From NCBI RefSeq assembly GCF_001187435.1, contig NZ_LFXA01000017.1:62001-126000 (forward strand): a stretch of DNA of 64,000 nucleotides, read 5' to 3'. The notes beneath the pieces are model-generated. The model did not search any database. It worked only from the letters and a program-made list of their open reading frames with translations, and had not been told where the DNA came from. Origin of the DNA: Streptomyces caatingaensis (lineage in GTDB: Bacteria > Actinomycetota > Actinomycetes > Streptomycetales > Streptomycetaceae). The first letter of the stretch is position 1, and each line of letters begins with the position of its first letter. This document shows, piece by piece, positions 25,697 to 33,276 of this stretch. The position numbers were made by a program, and so were the translations under genes.

Positions 25697-25971
25697 GGGG
25701 CTCCGCCCCTCGGCCCGGGGCGGCGGGGCCCACTGCGCTGCGCGCAGGCGGCGGGGGCTTCGCCCCCTGCGCCCCGTTGTGGTGCTGCGCCCCTTGCCCT
25801 GCGGGGGCCGCGCTGGGCGCGGTGGCTGGACCGCGCTGCCGCGCGAGGGGCGGGGGATCGCGCTGCGCCCCCCCCCGCACCGGGGCTTCGCCCCTGCACC
25901 CCACCGGGGGCTTCGCCCCCTGGACCCCTGCGAGGTTGCGCCCCCTGGCCCCCTCTTCGGGGCTGCGCCCC
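25697..25971. repeat. Cluster of GC-rich stem-loops
   Basis: At least four short palindromes of one type occur in 275 bases: GGGGGCTTCGCCCCC (25753-25767), GGGGCTTCGCCCC (25882-25894), GGGGGCTTCGCCCCC again (25906-25920) and GGGGCTGCGCCCC (25959-25971). Each has a tight 3-5 base loop. The region is non-coding. It may end transcription at the border of the island or reflect repeated insertion or slippage of a palindromic unit. Confidence 0.7.
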
Positions 25972-26085
25972 GGACCTCGCAACCGCGCTTCCCGAATCTC
26001 CAGACCGGTACATCTGGAGTGATCTTTGGTGGCGGTATCGACGCAGGTCAAGGGCGCTAGGCAAGGTTCGCTCCGCACGGGGAGC

Positions 26086-26625
26086 ATGGAGAACAACACT
26101 ACCCCCCTCGCAGGGACCGTCTTCAACGAGACCCTGCGGGGGGGGCGCTGTATCCGGCTGTCCGTCCTGACCGACGAGACCACCAGCCCGGAGCGGCAGC
26201 GCGAAGCATGTGACCGGGCCGCCGCGTTCTACAACATCGACTTCGGCGCGGGAGACGACCTCCGGGAAGTCGTAGACCTGGATCTGTCCGCGTCCAAGCT
26301 GTCCCCCTTCGCCGTCCGCAGCTCGGCATGTGGCTGTCCCTGCCCGGTACTTCGACGCCTTGGTGTGGTGACGGTTTGACCGGGCCATCCGGTCCATGGA
26401 CGACATGCACGAGCCGGGCAAGTGGGCCAAGCAACACTGCAAGGTGATCGTGTTCGCCGAGGGGATCGGCAACGGCGCACGGATGATCTTCGACTTCCGC
26501 AACCCGCTCGACCCCATGTCGCAGCTTCAACTGACGATGCTCGCGTTCGCGGCCGAGGTGGAATCCACCAGTATCAAAGAACGCGTGATCGGTGCACAGT
26601 CCGCCATGCACAGGATGCCGCTCCG
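26086..26625 (+). pseudogene. Large serine recombinase, N-terminal remnant
   Basis: The first frame from the ATG at 26086 reads IRLSVLTDETTSPERQREA and EVVDLDLSASK, the resolvase-type catalytic domain of a large serine integrase with the catalytic Ser in the first motif. At about 26310 the frame is lost. RPQLGMWLSLPG continues in a second frame, then DALVW-stop-RFDRAIRSMDDMH in a third, where TGA stands in place of a Trp codon. The third frame runs on with VIVFAEGIGNG, FDFRNPLDPMSQL and MPLRWRGG before similarity stops near 26625. The DNA-binding recombinase and zinc-ribbon domains are missing. At least two frameshifts and one nonsense change make it inactive. Confidence 0.8.
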
Positions 26626-26689
26626 GTGGCGGGGCGGCGGACGGCCCGGCCCCGTCGGCGGGACTCCGGCGCGATGCTCATGCGGCGGG

Positions 26690-26944
26690 CGGGTCGTCAC
26701 CCGGCCGCACCGCAAGTTTCGCAAGGACCCGCCGCCTTGGTACGAGGAGATGCACGCCCGGGAGAAGCACGCGCACTCGTCCCGGCGGATCCGCGTCGAG
26801 CACGGTATTGCCCACCTGAAAGACTGGCGCACCCTCGCCCGCCACCACGGTCACCGCGAAACCCTGCCGGAAACCATGCAAGCCGTCGCAGCCGTGGTCT
26901 CTCACCGGCAAAGCGCCACCAGGCCGTTGGCACGAACAGTTTGA
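26690..26944 (+). pseudogene. IS transposase C-terminal remnant (IS5-like DDE type)
   Basis: In the same frame as the last recombinase fragment the sequence changes to a transposase tail. It contains WYEEMHAREKHAHSSRRIR then VEHGIAHLKDWRTLARHHG, the family segment holding the last acidic residue of the DDE triad, and a closing AVAAVVSHRQ. Only about the last 80 residues remain. The junction at 26625-26690 fuses the recombinase and transposase remnants in one open frame (26396-26944), a chimera without likely function. No terminal inverted repeat could be identified by eye. Confidence 0.75.
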
Positions 26945-27123
26945 TCACAAGGCGCGACTCGACCGACGACGCGCCACGGCCACCTGTGCACGAGCTCGTC
27001 AGCCCTATACCGGGTTAGCGGGGCTTTGCCACGCCCAGGAGCAATCCACCCCGGCGCGCTCTGCTCGGGGACTGGTGTGCGGCGGCCTCATCCGTGTACC
27101 GGTTTGAGGGCCAGGCCGATCCT

Positions 27124-27880
27124 TCACCGTGCCGCAGTTGCCCTCTTCAGCGCATCGCGGTGCTCCCAAGTCCACGGAGCCTCTCGCAGCTCGGCCGGTA
27201 GCCCCGCAAGCCCTGCCGTGATGTGGTCCACGGCATCCGAATACCGCGCGAGCCCCAGGTTTGCCAGGCCCATGTTCAGGCGGTTGAACTCAGGCGTCAG
27301 CCAGTAGGCCGTTTCCGGCGGCGGCAGCGCCGCAGCCGTATCCACCAACCCCTCCGCGGCCTCGACCATGCGAAGGGCGTCGTCCCTCTCCCCCAGTTCT
27401 GCCAGGCCGGCAGCCGCCTGGAGCATGTCTCCGAGGCGCTGAGCGGGATGGGCGCCAGGCGTGTAGGCGGCAGCGGAGAACCAGCGGGCCATGCCTCGTG
27501 GGCGCCCCTGCTGGCGTGCGAGGTACCCCTTGAAGTTGAGCGCCTGGGCAGCCAGCGTGCCGTTCCCTGCTTCGTCAGCCAACTCAACGGCACTGTTGAG
27601 GAGTTGCACCGCTTTCGAGTCCTGCCGCGCCTGGGCGAGCAACCACCCACCGAACTGGACGAACTCCGAGGCGACTTCCGCGAGACGGTCACGGTGGGGT
27701 CCACGTGCTCCCTTGAGCAGGCGGGTGACCTCCTTCATCTGCGCCAGGGTCGCAGGGATCACAGACTGAGGCTTGACCGTGTCATCCAGCCGTCGATATG
27801 CGGCAAGCACCCCCGCCAAGGCGTCCACAGTGCCCGCATCGAGACGCAGACGAAGCCACGAGGGAGGGACCCCCGAACGG
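27124..27880 (-). pseudogene. XRE-type TPR regulator, 5'-truncated
   Basis: The minus strand encodes about 250 residues of the C-terminal helical repeat domain found in Streptomyces helix-turn-helix regulators. Segments include LAGVLAAYRRLDDTV, RLAEVASEFVQFGGWLLAQA, AALNFKGYLARQQG-like text and TAYWLTPEFNRLNMGLANLG. The N-terminal DNA-binding domain is missing. Upstream of about 27880 the frame stays open but becomes low-complexity, and on the plus strand a small gene begins at that point. The regulator therefore seems to have lost its first half by deletion. Without the DNA-binding domain it is unlikely to act as a repressor. Confidence 0.7.
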
Positions 27881-27890
27881 CACGCTTGTT

Positions 27891-28109
27891 GTGGATGAGC
27901 GCTCCGACCGGGGCGGGGGCGGCGTCGTGATGGGGCATGAGGGGCCGAACGTTCAGCTCCGGCCCCCGCGCGGGGGAAGGGAGCGGGAAGCGGACCCCCG
28001 CAAGTTGCGCCTGGCCACCGCCAGCGAAAGGCGGGAGTCGGGTGCGGGGCAGTCGCGCCCCACGTTCGTCGGCAACCGGTACAGCGGCATCGTGCGGGAA
28101 CGCCGATGA
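27891..28109 (+). CDS. Small accessory-island protein, possibly 5'-truncated
   Basis: The frame encodes MDERSDRGGG, then VVMGHEGPNVQLRPPRGG and DPRKLRLATASER, a pattern I associate with short proteins beside XRE-type regulators in Streptomyces integrated elements. The frame extends upstream (NGTLVV precedes the GTG), which suggests the true start was lost in the same deletion that truncated the regulator. The GTG at 27891 is the only in-frame start nearby, and GGGAGGG lies 20 bases upstream, too far to be convincing. The stop overlaps the next start (ATGA), as expected in a compact operon. Function unknown. Confidence 0.45.
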   Translation: MDERSDRGGGGVVMGHEGPNVQLRPPRGGREREADPRKLRLATASERRESGAGQSRPTFVGNRYSGIVRERR

Positions 28110-28290
28110 CCAACCTGCGTCCCACCTACCAGTACCCCCGCCCGCTGACCGGGGTCACCCGCTCGTCGGACACCGTGCTGCACACCTACCGCGGCGCACC
28201 GCTCGGAAGCGGGGCGACAGTGCGTCAGCCGACAAGTGCGCGGACGCGTACGTCAAGCACCACCACAACCGGCACCCGGGGGTCTGGTGA
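28106..28290 (+). pseudogene. Small accessory-island protein with a frameshift
   Basis: The ATG overlaps the preceding stop and the frame reads MTNLRPTYQYPRPLTG, then SSDTVLHTYRGAPLGSGATV. The expected continuation ADKCADAYVKHHHNRHPGVW lies in the adjacent frame, which ends at 28290 with a stop overlapping the next start (GTGA). A single-base change near 28215-28225 would restore one protein of about 60 residues. As the sequence stands, the first frame runs on into unrelated text. The overlaps at both ends show where the intact gene lay. Function unknown. Confidence 0.55.
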
Positions 28291-28412
28291 CCACCGGAAC
28301 GAGCGATCAGCGCATCCGATGGACCGTCGCTCTGAGGCTCGTCGTCGTCCTGGTCGCCGCAGTGGGAGCGGCCGTCTTGTGGCTCGCCGTGCACGGCACG
28401 GTGCGCCGGTAG
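28287..28412 (+). CDS. Very small single-pass membrane protein
   Basis: A 41-aa protein, MTTGTSDQRIRW followed by one hydrophobic helix (VALRLVVVLVAAVGAAVLWL) and a short basic end. The GTG start overlaps the stop of the previous small gene, and a ribosome site for the next gene begins three bases after its own stop. The tight packing supports expression as part of the small-gene operon. It may anchor a partner or affect the membrane. I recognise no family. Confidence 0.55.
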   Translation: MTTGTSDQRIRWTVALRLVVVLVAAVGAAVLWLAVHGTVRR

Positions 28413-28423
28413 CGGAGGCGTCG

Positions 28424-28723
28424 ATGAGGCTCGTCACTCTCCCTCCACTCGTCCAGGGCTGCAACACCTGCCGGGCCTATGCCGAGATGATCACGACGGC
28501 GCTCTTCCGCGGGGCAGCCTCGACGGCCACAGCGGGACGGTACGGCCTTGCGGATCATCTGTGTGAGGCCCACGGGATCGAACCGGCTCCCATCCCCGGG
28601 TACGCGGTGCGATCCGGTGACACGGTCATGGACGCCGAGGGCGACGAGTGGATGTTGGTGCGCCGCGCTCCCTGGACCCTTGCCTCTCCGCTCACCCCTC
28701 AACGGGCGGGGAGGCAGGCTTAA
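28424..28723 (+). CDS. Small accessory-island protein with Cys-x-x-Cys motif
   Basis: A 99-aa protein starting MRLVTLPPLVQGCNTCRAY, with a CxxC pair near the N-terminus and a later His-Cys pair (GLADHLCEAHG) that could complete a zinc site. The C-terminal part (VRSGDTVMDAEGDEWMLVRR) looks like a small beta domain. GCGGAGG lies seven bases before the ATG. It belongs to the row of tiny genes on the island. The likely role is metal-stabilised binding of nucleic acid or protein, but that is inference. Confidence 0.65.
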   Translation: MRLVTLPPLVQGCNTCRAYAEMITTALFRGAASTATAGRYGLADHLCEAHGIEPAPIPGYAVRSGDTVMDAEGDEWMLVRRAPWTLASPLTPQRAGRQA

Positions 28724-28886
28724 CCCCCGCTTCTATCGGTGGCCTTGGGCCCTGTACGGCTGATCGGGGCGGGTGGCAGAGGCCCGGCCGGCTGCGGGGT
28801 CGCTACCGCACCGGCCGGGCGGGGCCCGTTGGGCACAGACGGCCGGCCGGGGATACAAGTGAGTAGCCCGCAGAAGGGGAGACGCC

Positions 28887-29000
28887 ATGGGTTCAACGCC
28901 GTGCACGACCTGTACCGGATCCGGGTACGTGACCGACGCCGAAGGCCTGACCCACCAGTGCACCGACTGCGGTGGGACCGGGCGTATTGAACACAGCTAG
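28887..29000 (+). CDS. DnaJ-type zinc-knuckle miniprotein
   Basis: A 37-aa protein with two CxxCxGxG motifs: CTTCTGSG and, 15 residues on, CTDCGGTG. That is the minimal zinc-binding core of the DnaJ cysteine-rich domain, standing alone. AAGGGGAG precedes the ATG at good spacing and the frame is closed by TAG. Many Streptomyces plasmids and integrated elements carry such miniproteins. No function is established to my knowledge. It is followed 15 bases later by another CxxC miniprotein. Confidence 0.7.
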   Translation: MGSTPCTTCTGSGYVTDAEGLTHQCTDCGGTGRIEHS

Positions 29001-29015
29001 GCGGCGGAGGTAGCC

Positions 29016-29189
29016 ATGTGCAGCAAGTGTTTCAACGTGGGGTACATCAACGAACAGCTACAGAACGGGACGCGCCTGGTGCATCCGTGCCCGGCCTGCA
29101 ACAAAGCCGAGTCGGACAACCGTGAGCCCCGCAGGCAGCCTGCCTGGCTCAGCCGTCTGTCCGGCGCAGACAAGTCCCGTACCAAATAG
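29016..29189 (+). CDS. Zinc-knuckle miniprotein (two CxxC pairs)
   Basis: A 57-aa protein beginning MCSKCFNVGYINEQ, with the CxxC pair at residues 2-5 and a second pair in HPCPACNKAE at about residue 25. The four cysteines can bind one zinc. The rest is a basic Arg/Lys-rich tail (EPRRQPAWLSRLSG) that might contact nucleic acid. GGCGGAGG lies upstream at good spacing. It is the last clearly intact gene of the island's small-gene row. Confidence 0.7.
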   Translation: MCSKCFNVGYINEQLQNGTRLVHPCPACNKAESDNREPRRQPAWLSRLSGADKSRTK

Positions 29190-29434
29190 GTAAGGAGTGA
29201 AAGGAAGAGGGCTCTGGGACACAAACCGGGGCCCTCAGTCACCTGTGGCCCGGCCTGTACTCACAGGCCTCCGACGCCGGTCGGTGCCCGATGGTGTCGG
29301 CAGTCAGCAGACCGGGGCCGCGACCAAGTGTCCTTCGCGTCCTCGGCTGGGCGCTCCGGCTGCTTCTGCCCGCCCACGGCGAGCACCGCACCACCGCCAC
29401 GGCAGATCCAGAGTTCGTCACCGTTCCCGTCCGT

Positions 29435-29730
29435 ATGTCCGTCTGGCAGAAGCCGTGGAGGGGCCCGAGCAGGGCCGAAGCCCGAGAGGTCTCCCACAGG
29501 ACCGTACGCCGTAGTGATGGACCGCCGTTCCATGGGCTGGACGCCTGTGGCCCCGGGACGCACCCCCGATCGACCTTGCACACGGCTGGGTGGAAGAGCC
29601 GCACGACGGTACCGGCTGGGTCGTCGGCCCCGGCCCCTCCCCGCGCGCGAGCACCGATTCCGCGCTCGTTCCGACGCTGGAAGCGGCCGGGTGGTGGCTG
29701 CTCGGCTACTGGGCCCGCAACGGCGACTGA
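29435..29730 (+). pseudogene. Frameshifted small accessory gene
   Basis: Three consecutive frames together spell one plausible protein: MSVWQKPWRGPSRAEAREV in the first, SPTGPYAVVMDRRSMGWTPV in the second, and LAHGWVEEPHDGTGWVVGPG then PTLEAAGWWLLGYWARNGD with a stop at 29730 in the third. The shifts fall near 29490 and 29572. The C-terminal part is rich in Trp and Gly and unlike random GC-rich frames. I do not recognise the family, but the mode of decay matches the neighbouring remnants. Confidence 0.45.
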
Positions 29731-29815
29731 GCGCATACCGGGGTCTGTCGGACTCCCACCCCCGCGTGGTAGCAAGCAGAGATCACCACGGGGGGCAGCC
29801 ACCAGGGGAGGGACC

Positions 29816-29870
29816 ATGCAGCAGAAGACCAAGACGTGGCTCGGCGCTGGAGCCGTCGTGTTGGCACTCG
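29816..29870 (+). pseudogene. 5' end of a secreted-protein gene, broken at the island border
   Basis: After a strong ribosome site (GGGGAGGG) an ATG starts MQQKTKTWLGAGAVVLAL, which looks like a signal peptide or membrane anchor. From about 29870 the sequence becomes the GC-rich 3' flank of the neighbouring minus-strand gene and the frame turns into low-complexity text. This is best read as a gene start cut off at the right end of the island. Confidence 0.5.
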
Positions 29871-29912
29871 AGGGCGGGGCGGGGAGGGGAAACCGCGCCG
29901 GGCGCGACGGCG

Positions 29913-30440
29913 TCAGTCGGGGAACGGCAGATGCACCACCACCAGAGCCAACCCACCCAGAACGACATCCCGCTCCGCCGCCCCCAGCCCGTTCCACCGC
30001 GACGACTGCCACATCGCGAACCACTCCCCGCCGATCGCGATGAAGCCGAGCCCGAAGAGCAGCAGGAACATCACGAGGCCCAACGACGCGGTGCGGCGGG
30101 CGCGTTCGTAGCCGGTGCCGCGCCGCCGGGACGAGCGCAGGGAGGTCAGCCACCGCAGGGTGGCGAGGGTCAGGACGGCGGCCGTCGCCGCCTCCCAGGC
30201 GATGATGAGGACGTAGGCGAGGTCCTGGAGCGAACGGACCGTGACGGCCCGCCACATGAGGTCCTCGTCCCCGAACGTCGTGTCCATCGCGAGGACATGA
30301 CGGACGAACTCCCGGTTCGTACCGAAGTCGGTCACGTTGCCGAAGACGACCAGCAGCGTGTACACCGCCACCGTCCCCGTCAGCACCGTCGCCGCCACCG
30401 GCAGCCCGCCCAGCCGCCACACCCGCTCCGGCACACGCAT
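29913..30440 (-). CDS. DUF2165-family membrane protein
   Basis: A 175-aa integral membrane protein with four probable helices. The family signature AVYTLLVVFGNVTDFGTNRE lies after the first helix, followed by FVRHVLAMDTTF and, at the end, a helix GLVMFLLLFGLGFIAIGGEWF with the conserved EWFAMWQS. The start chosen (ATG giving MRVPERVWRLGG) has GGGAGG eight bases upstream. The longer frame to 30614 overlaps the TetR gene's upstream region and is not preferred. The family has no established function. It is divergent from the TetR regulator and may be its target. Confidence 0.85.
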   Translation of the reverse strand: MRVPERVWRLGGLPVAATVLTGTVAVYTLLVVFGNVTDFGTNREFVRHVLAMDTTFGDEDLMWRAVTVRSLQDLAYVLIIAWEAATAAVLTLATLRWLTSLRSSRRRGTGYERARRTASLGLVMFLLLFGLGFIAIGGEWFAMWQSSRWNGLGAAERDVVLGGLALVVVHLPFPD

Positions 30441-30558
30441 CCGCGCCCCCTCCCAGGTCGTTCCCGCAGCATGCCCGGCCGCGCCGCCGTGTACGCGCTC
30501 GGTAGGGTGTTCGTCCTGCCGAGGGGGCCCCACCGGGGCCGGAAGGGGAGGGGAACGG

Positions 30559-31191
30559 ATGGACGCGGAGGCCGGGCGGGGCGGGGAGCGGGCCGAGGAG
30601 TGGGCGGACGTCACCCCCGACGCGGCCCGGCGGCTGCTCGCCGCCGCGGTCGAGGCGTTCGCCGAGCGCGGCTACCACGCCACCACCACGCGGGACATCG
30701 CCGGCCGGGCCGGGATGAGCCCCGCCGCCCTCTACATCCACTACCGCACCAAGGAGGAACTCCTCTACCGCATCAGCGGCGTGGGCCACCGGCTCGCCCT
30801 CGACATCATCGGCCGGGCCCGCGACGGCGCCGGCAGCGCGGCGGAGCGCCTGGCGGACGCGGTGCGGGCCTTCGTGCGCTGGCACGCGGAGCACCACACC
30901 ACGGCCCGCGTCGTGCAGTACGAACTGGGGGCGCTGGCCGAGGAGCACCACGCGGAGATCGTCGGCACGCGCCGGGAGACGGACGCGGCGGTGCGCGCGA
31001 TCGTGGAGGACGGCGTCGCGGCGGGCGAGTTCGACGTCCCCGACGTGCCGGGCACCAGCCTCGCCCTGCTGTCGCTGTGCGTGGACGTGGCGCGCTGGTT
31101 CCGCGAGGACGGCAAGCGCACCCCGGAGGAGGTCGGCGACCTGTACGCGGGGCTGGCGCTGCGCATGGTGGGGCACGGGGGCGGAGCGTGA
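30559..31191 (+). CDS. TetR/AcrR-family transcriptional regulator
   Basis: A 210-aa repressor-type protein. The helix-turn-helix is RLLAAAVEAFAERGYHATTT then DIAGRAGMSPAALYIHYRTK (about residues 24-65). The remainder is the helical ligand-binding domain with a TetR_C-type pattern (LVRDG-like segment VEDGVAAGEFDVPDV). GGGGAGGGGAAC precedes the ATG. It is divergent from the DUF2165 gene with 118 bases between them. The C-terminal domain resembles regulators of fatty-acid or acyl-CoA metabolism genes, which would be a weak hint about the ligand. Confidence 0.87.
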   Translation: MDAEAGRGGERAEEWADVTPDAARRLLAAAVEAFAERGYHATTTRDIAGRAGMSPAALYIHYRTKEELLYRISGVGHRLALDIIGRARDGAGSAAERLADAVRAFVRWHAEHHTTARVVQYELGALAEEHHAEIVGTRRETDAAVRAIVEDGVAAGEFDVPDVPGTSLALLSLCVDVARWFREDGKRTPEEVGDLYAGLALRMVGHGGGA

Positions 31192-31201
31192 CGGTCGTGA
31201 C

Positions 31202-31231
31202 GGTCCCGCGGCGCGCGGCCGCCGCGGGACC
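31202..31231 (+). terminator. Stem-loop between convergent genes
   Basis: A 12-base perfect stem (GGTCCCGCGGCG and its complement) with a six-base loop lies ten bases after the tetR stop and just before the end of the convergent gene. It can serve both directions. Confidence 0.65.
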
Positions 31232-31237
31232 GCCGCC

Positions 31238-31849
31238 TCACACGGCCGCGTACCGCGGCTCGCACGCGTACCGCCGGGCCGCGGACAGCGCCGCGGGGGT
31301 CAGGACGGCGACCGGCACGACGATGCCGCAGTCGGTGCAGACCGGCCCCTCCAGCGGGTAGCGCTCCAGGTCGGTGCGCCATTCGATGTGGTCCTGGGCG
31401 CAGACGGGGCAGTGGTCCCCGGGCGCCGACTCCATGGCCGTGATCACCCGGCGCAGCACGTCCGCGAGGCGGGCCCGCGGTGCCAGGGCGGGCGTCGCGC
31501 AGGGAACGATGTCACAGCCGCCCCAGGTGTTGCGGTGCCACTCGTCCACCGCCCCGGGCTGGCGGATCCCGTCGTGCTTCTCCCGGCGGCGCCGGCCGGC
31601 GAACTCGGCCTCGTAGGCCAGCCAGACCTCACGGGCCTCCTCCAGCTCCGCCAGGGCCCGGACCAGCCGGGCGGGGTCGGGGGAGCGGTCGTCGGGAGCG
31701 AAGCCCGCCTGGGCGCACAGGTGTTGCCACGTGGCCCGGTGGCCGTACGGGGCGAAGCGTTCGAGGCACTTGCGCAAAGAGGTCCGTCGCAGAGCGATCG
31801 TGTTCCCCGGATTGCGTACCTCTCGTGCGAGAGCTCTGAAACCTGCCAC
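31238..31849 (-). CDS. Hypothetical protein with a C-terminal zinc-ribbon-like motif
   Basis: A 203-aa protein of unknown function. The N-terminal half is predicted helical (RKCLERFAPYGHRATWQHLC, LVRALAELEEAREVWLAYEAE). The C-terminal part has four cysteines in CPVCAQDH and CTDCGIV, spaced like a zinc ribbon, ending with a helix RRYACEPRYAAV. The GTG start (MAGFRALAREV) has GGAGG nine bases upstream. No membrane segment or signal is seen. It is separated from the upstream hydrolase gene by about 135 bases. The zinc ribbon suggests binding to nucleic acid or protein, which is inference. Confidence 0.7.
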   Translation of the reverse strand: MAGFRALAREVRNPGNTIALRRTSLRKCLERFAPYGHRATWQHLCAQAGFAPDDRSPDPARLVRALAELEEAREVWLAYEAEFAGRRRREKHDGIRQPGAVDEWHRNTWGGCDIVPCATPALAPRARLADVLRRVITAMESAPGDHCPVCAQDHIEWRTDLERYPLEGPVCTDCGIVVPVAVLTPAALSAARRYACEPRYAAV

Positions 31850-31983
31850 TGCATCCCACCTCCGGCGGTGCGGACTCGGACGAGAAACGACGGCCAAACA
31901 CGGAAGGGACGTATCGCGGCGCGAATCGGATCCCTCCGGACGGCGCGAGCCCTCTCCGTCGTCGCCGGGGAGGACGCGCCCCG

Positions 31984-33276
31984 CTAACGCATGCCCCGTC
32001 CGGCCATCAGTACGACCCGCGCCAGCTCCGCGTGGCAGATGTCGCTGTGCGCCCCGGCGGGCGGGCCGCCGCGCCGCACGACCTCCCCTGCGTCGACGTT
32101 CGCGCAGCCGGACGCCGGGAGGGCGCCCGCCAGGGCGTCGGCGAGGGAGAGCGCCGCGCAGCCGGGCACGGCGCGCATCCCGTCGTGGCCCATGGCGCCC
32201 CACCGGGACTCGTCCAGTCCCAGCAGCGATTCCGCGTCCCCCGCCAGCCGGGAGGCCAGCGGGTAGAGCGTGCCGAGCGCCGTGTCGTGCCGGGACCAGC
32301 AGCAGGCCACGGTGCCGGCGATCCGCTCCGGCGCGTCGCGCAGCACGCCGGAGCGGCCGGGCGCGAACGGCAGCCGGGGGGTGAACGCGTAGTGCGAGAA
32401 GGCGCCTTGGAGCAGAGTGAGCGACTGGACGCGGACGCCGTCGGGGAGTCCGCCGGGCGCGAACGAGACGAGCCGGGCGCCGAAGCTGTGCCCCGACAGG
32501 TGCACCTTCAACTCCGGTGCCCGCCCGGCCAGTTCGCCCAGCGCCGGGCCGAGTCCCTGCCGGCCCACCACACCGGCCCGGCGCTTCATCTCCCAGTACG
32601 TGCCCTGACGCAGCAGTTCCAGCGCACCCCGCCAGACATGCTTGAGCACACCGCCGAACAGGCCGGGGGCGGGTGGGGCGAGGGACTCCAGCGCGGTGGC
32701 GAACGCGTCGCAGACCTCCACCGCGCTCTGGGTGAACATCACCGGGACCATGGGCTCCGAGTCGGTGTCCCGCACCCAGGCCCCGTCCTCCGCCCCGGAG
32801 CGGTCGGCCTCCCGGGGGCGCGGGCTGACCAGCGTGCGCACCAGCCCCGTGAACTCCTCCAGCCGCGCCCGGTCCGCCGGTTGCCGCTCGGCCAGTTCGG
32901 CGAGGCGGCCGACGACCGCGTCCCGCCCGGGGAAGGCGAGCGTCAGCGCCTCCCGGGTGCCGGGCGGCAGCCCCGGCCGGCCGGCGGCGGGCGCGACGGG
33001 GAGCCAGCCGGGCACGTCCTCGTCCGTGAACCGCATGGAGGGCCAGACGATCCCGCAGTACCCGAGGCGCTCTTGGGCCGGGAACGTGGCGAAGAAGGCG
33101 TCGTACAGCCGGGTGGCCGTCGAGCGCGTGTTGTTCCAGCCGTGGGCGAAGACGACCAGGTCGGTGAGGTGTTCGTCGGCGGCGCCCCGGAGCAGCGCGT
33201 CCAGTTCCCGCCGGTCGGCGCGCCCGTTCTTGTCGAAGGTCAGTTCCCAGTACGGCCGCACGCTGATGCCCGCCAT
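31984..33276 (-). CDS. Alpha/beta-hydrolase-like cytoplasmic protein
   Basis: A 430-aa protein with an alpha/beta-hydrolase core. An early strand VVFAHGWNNTRS provides the oxyanion region and LKVHLSGHSFGARLVSFA carries the nucleophile elbow GHSFG at about residue 262. A later acid and His (SRHDTALG; DICHAELARV at the C-terminus) could complete the triad. A long insert (about 75-230) separates the first strand from the elbow. There is no signal peptide. Relatives are often labelled as kinases in databases, but nothing kinase-like is visible here. Substrate unknown. The gene stands alone. Confidence 0.7.
   Translation of the reverse strand: MAGISVRPYWELTFDKNGRADRRELDALLRGAADEHLTDLVVFAHGWNNTRSTATRLYDAFFATFPAQERLGYCGIVWPSMRFTDEDVPGWLPVAPAAGRPGLPPGTREALTLAFPGRDAVVGRLAELAERQPADRARLEEFTGLVRTLVSPRPREADRSGAEDGAWVRDTDSEPMVPVMFTQSAVEVCDAFATALESLAPPAPGLFGGVLKHVWRGALELLRQGTYWEMKRRAGVVGRQGLGPALGELAGRAPELKVHLSGHSFGARLVSFAPGGLPDGVRVQSLTLLQGAFSHYAFTPRLPFAPGRSGVLRDAPERIAGTVACCWSRHDTALGTLYPLASRLAGDAESLLGLDESRWGAMGHDGMRAVPGCAALSLADALAGALPASGCANVDAGEVVRRGGPPAGAHSDICHAELARVVLMAGRGMR

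Larger units (their letters stand above)
25980..29870. mobile_element. Eroded integrative element (island with recombinase and transposase remnants)
   Basis: This block separates chromosome-type genes (hmgA on one side, a DUF2165 gene on the other). It contains a broken large serine recombinase, a transposase tail, a 5'-truncated TPR-type regulator, a run of very small genes and further frameshifted remnants. Its GC is visibly lower than the flanks in 26.0-29.8 kb. The small genes and the regulator type are those usually seen beside integrated plasmids or prophages in Streptomyces. The limits are estimates: the left end follows the hairpin cluster, and the right end is where a short gene start breaks off near 29870. 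I could not identify attachment sites. Confidence 0.6.

Noticed and set aside
28155..28467. Minus-strand small frames opposite the miniprotein operon
   Set aside because: The plus-strand genes show exact start-stop overlaps and ribosome sites; the minus-strand frames show neither.
29261..29581. Minus-strand frame of about 106 codons in the island
   Set aside because: It competes with the plus-strand frames that together spell a better protein ending at 29730, and it has no ribosome site.
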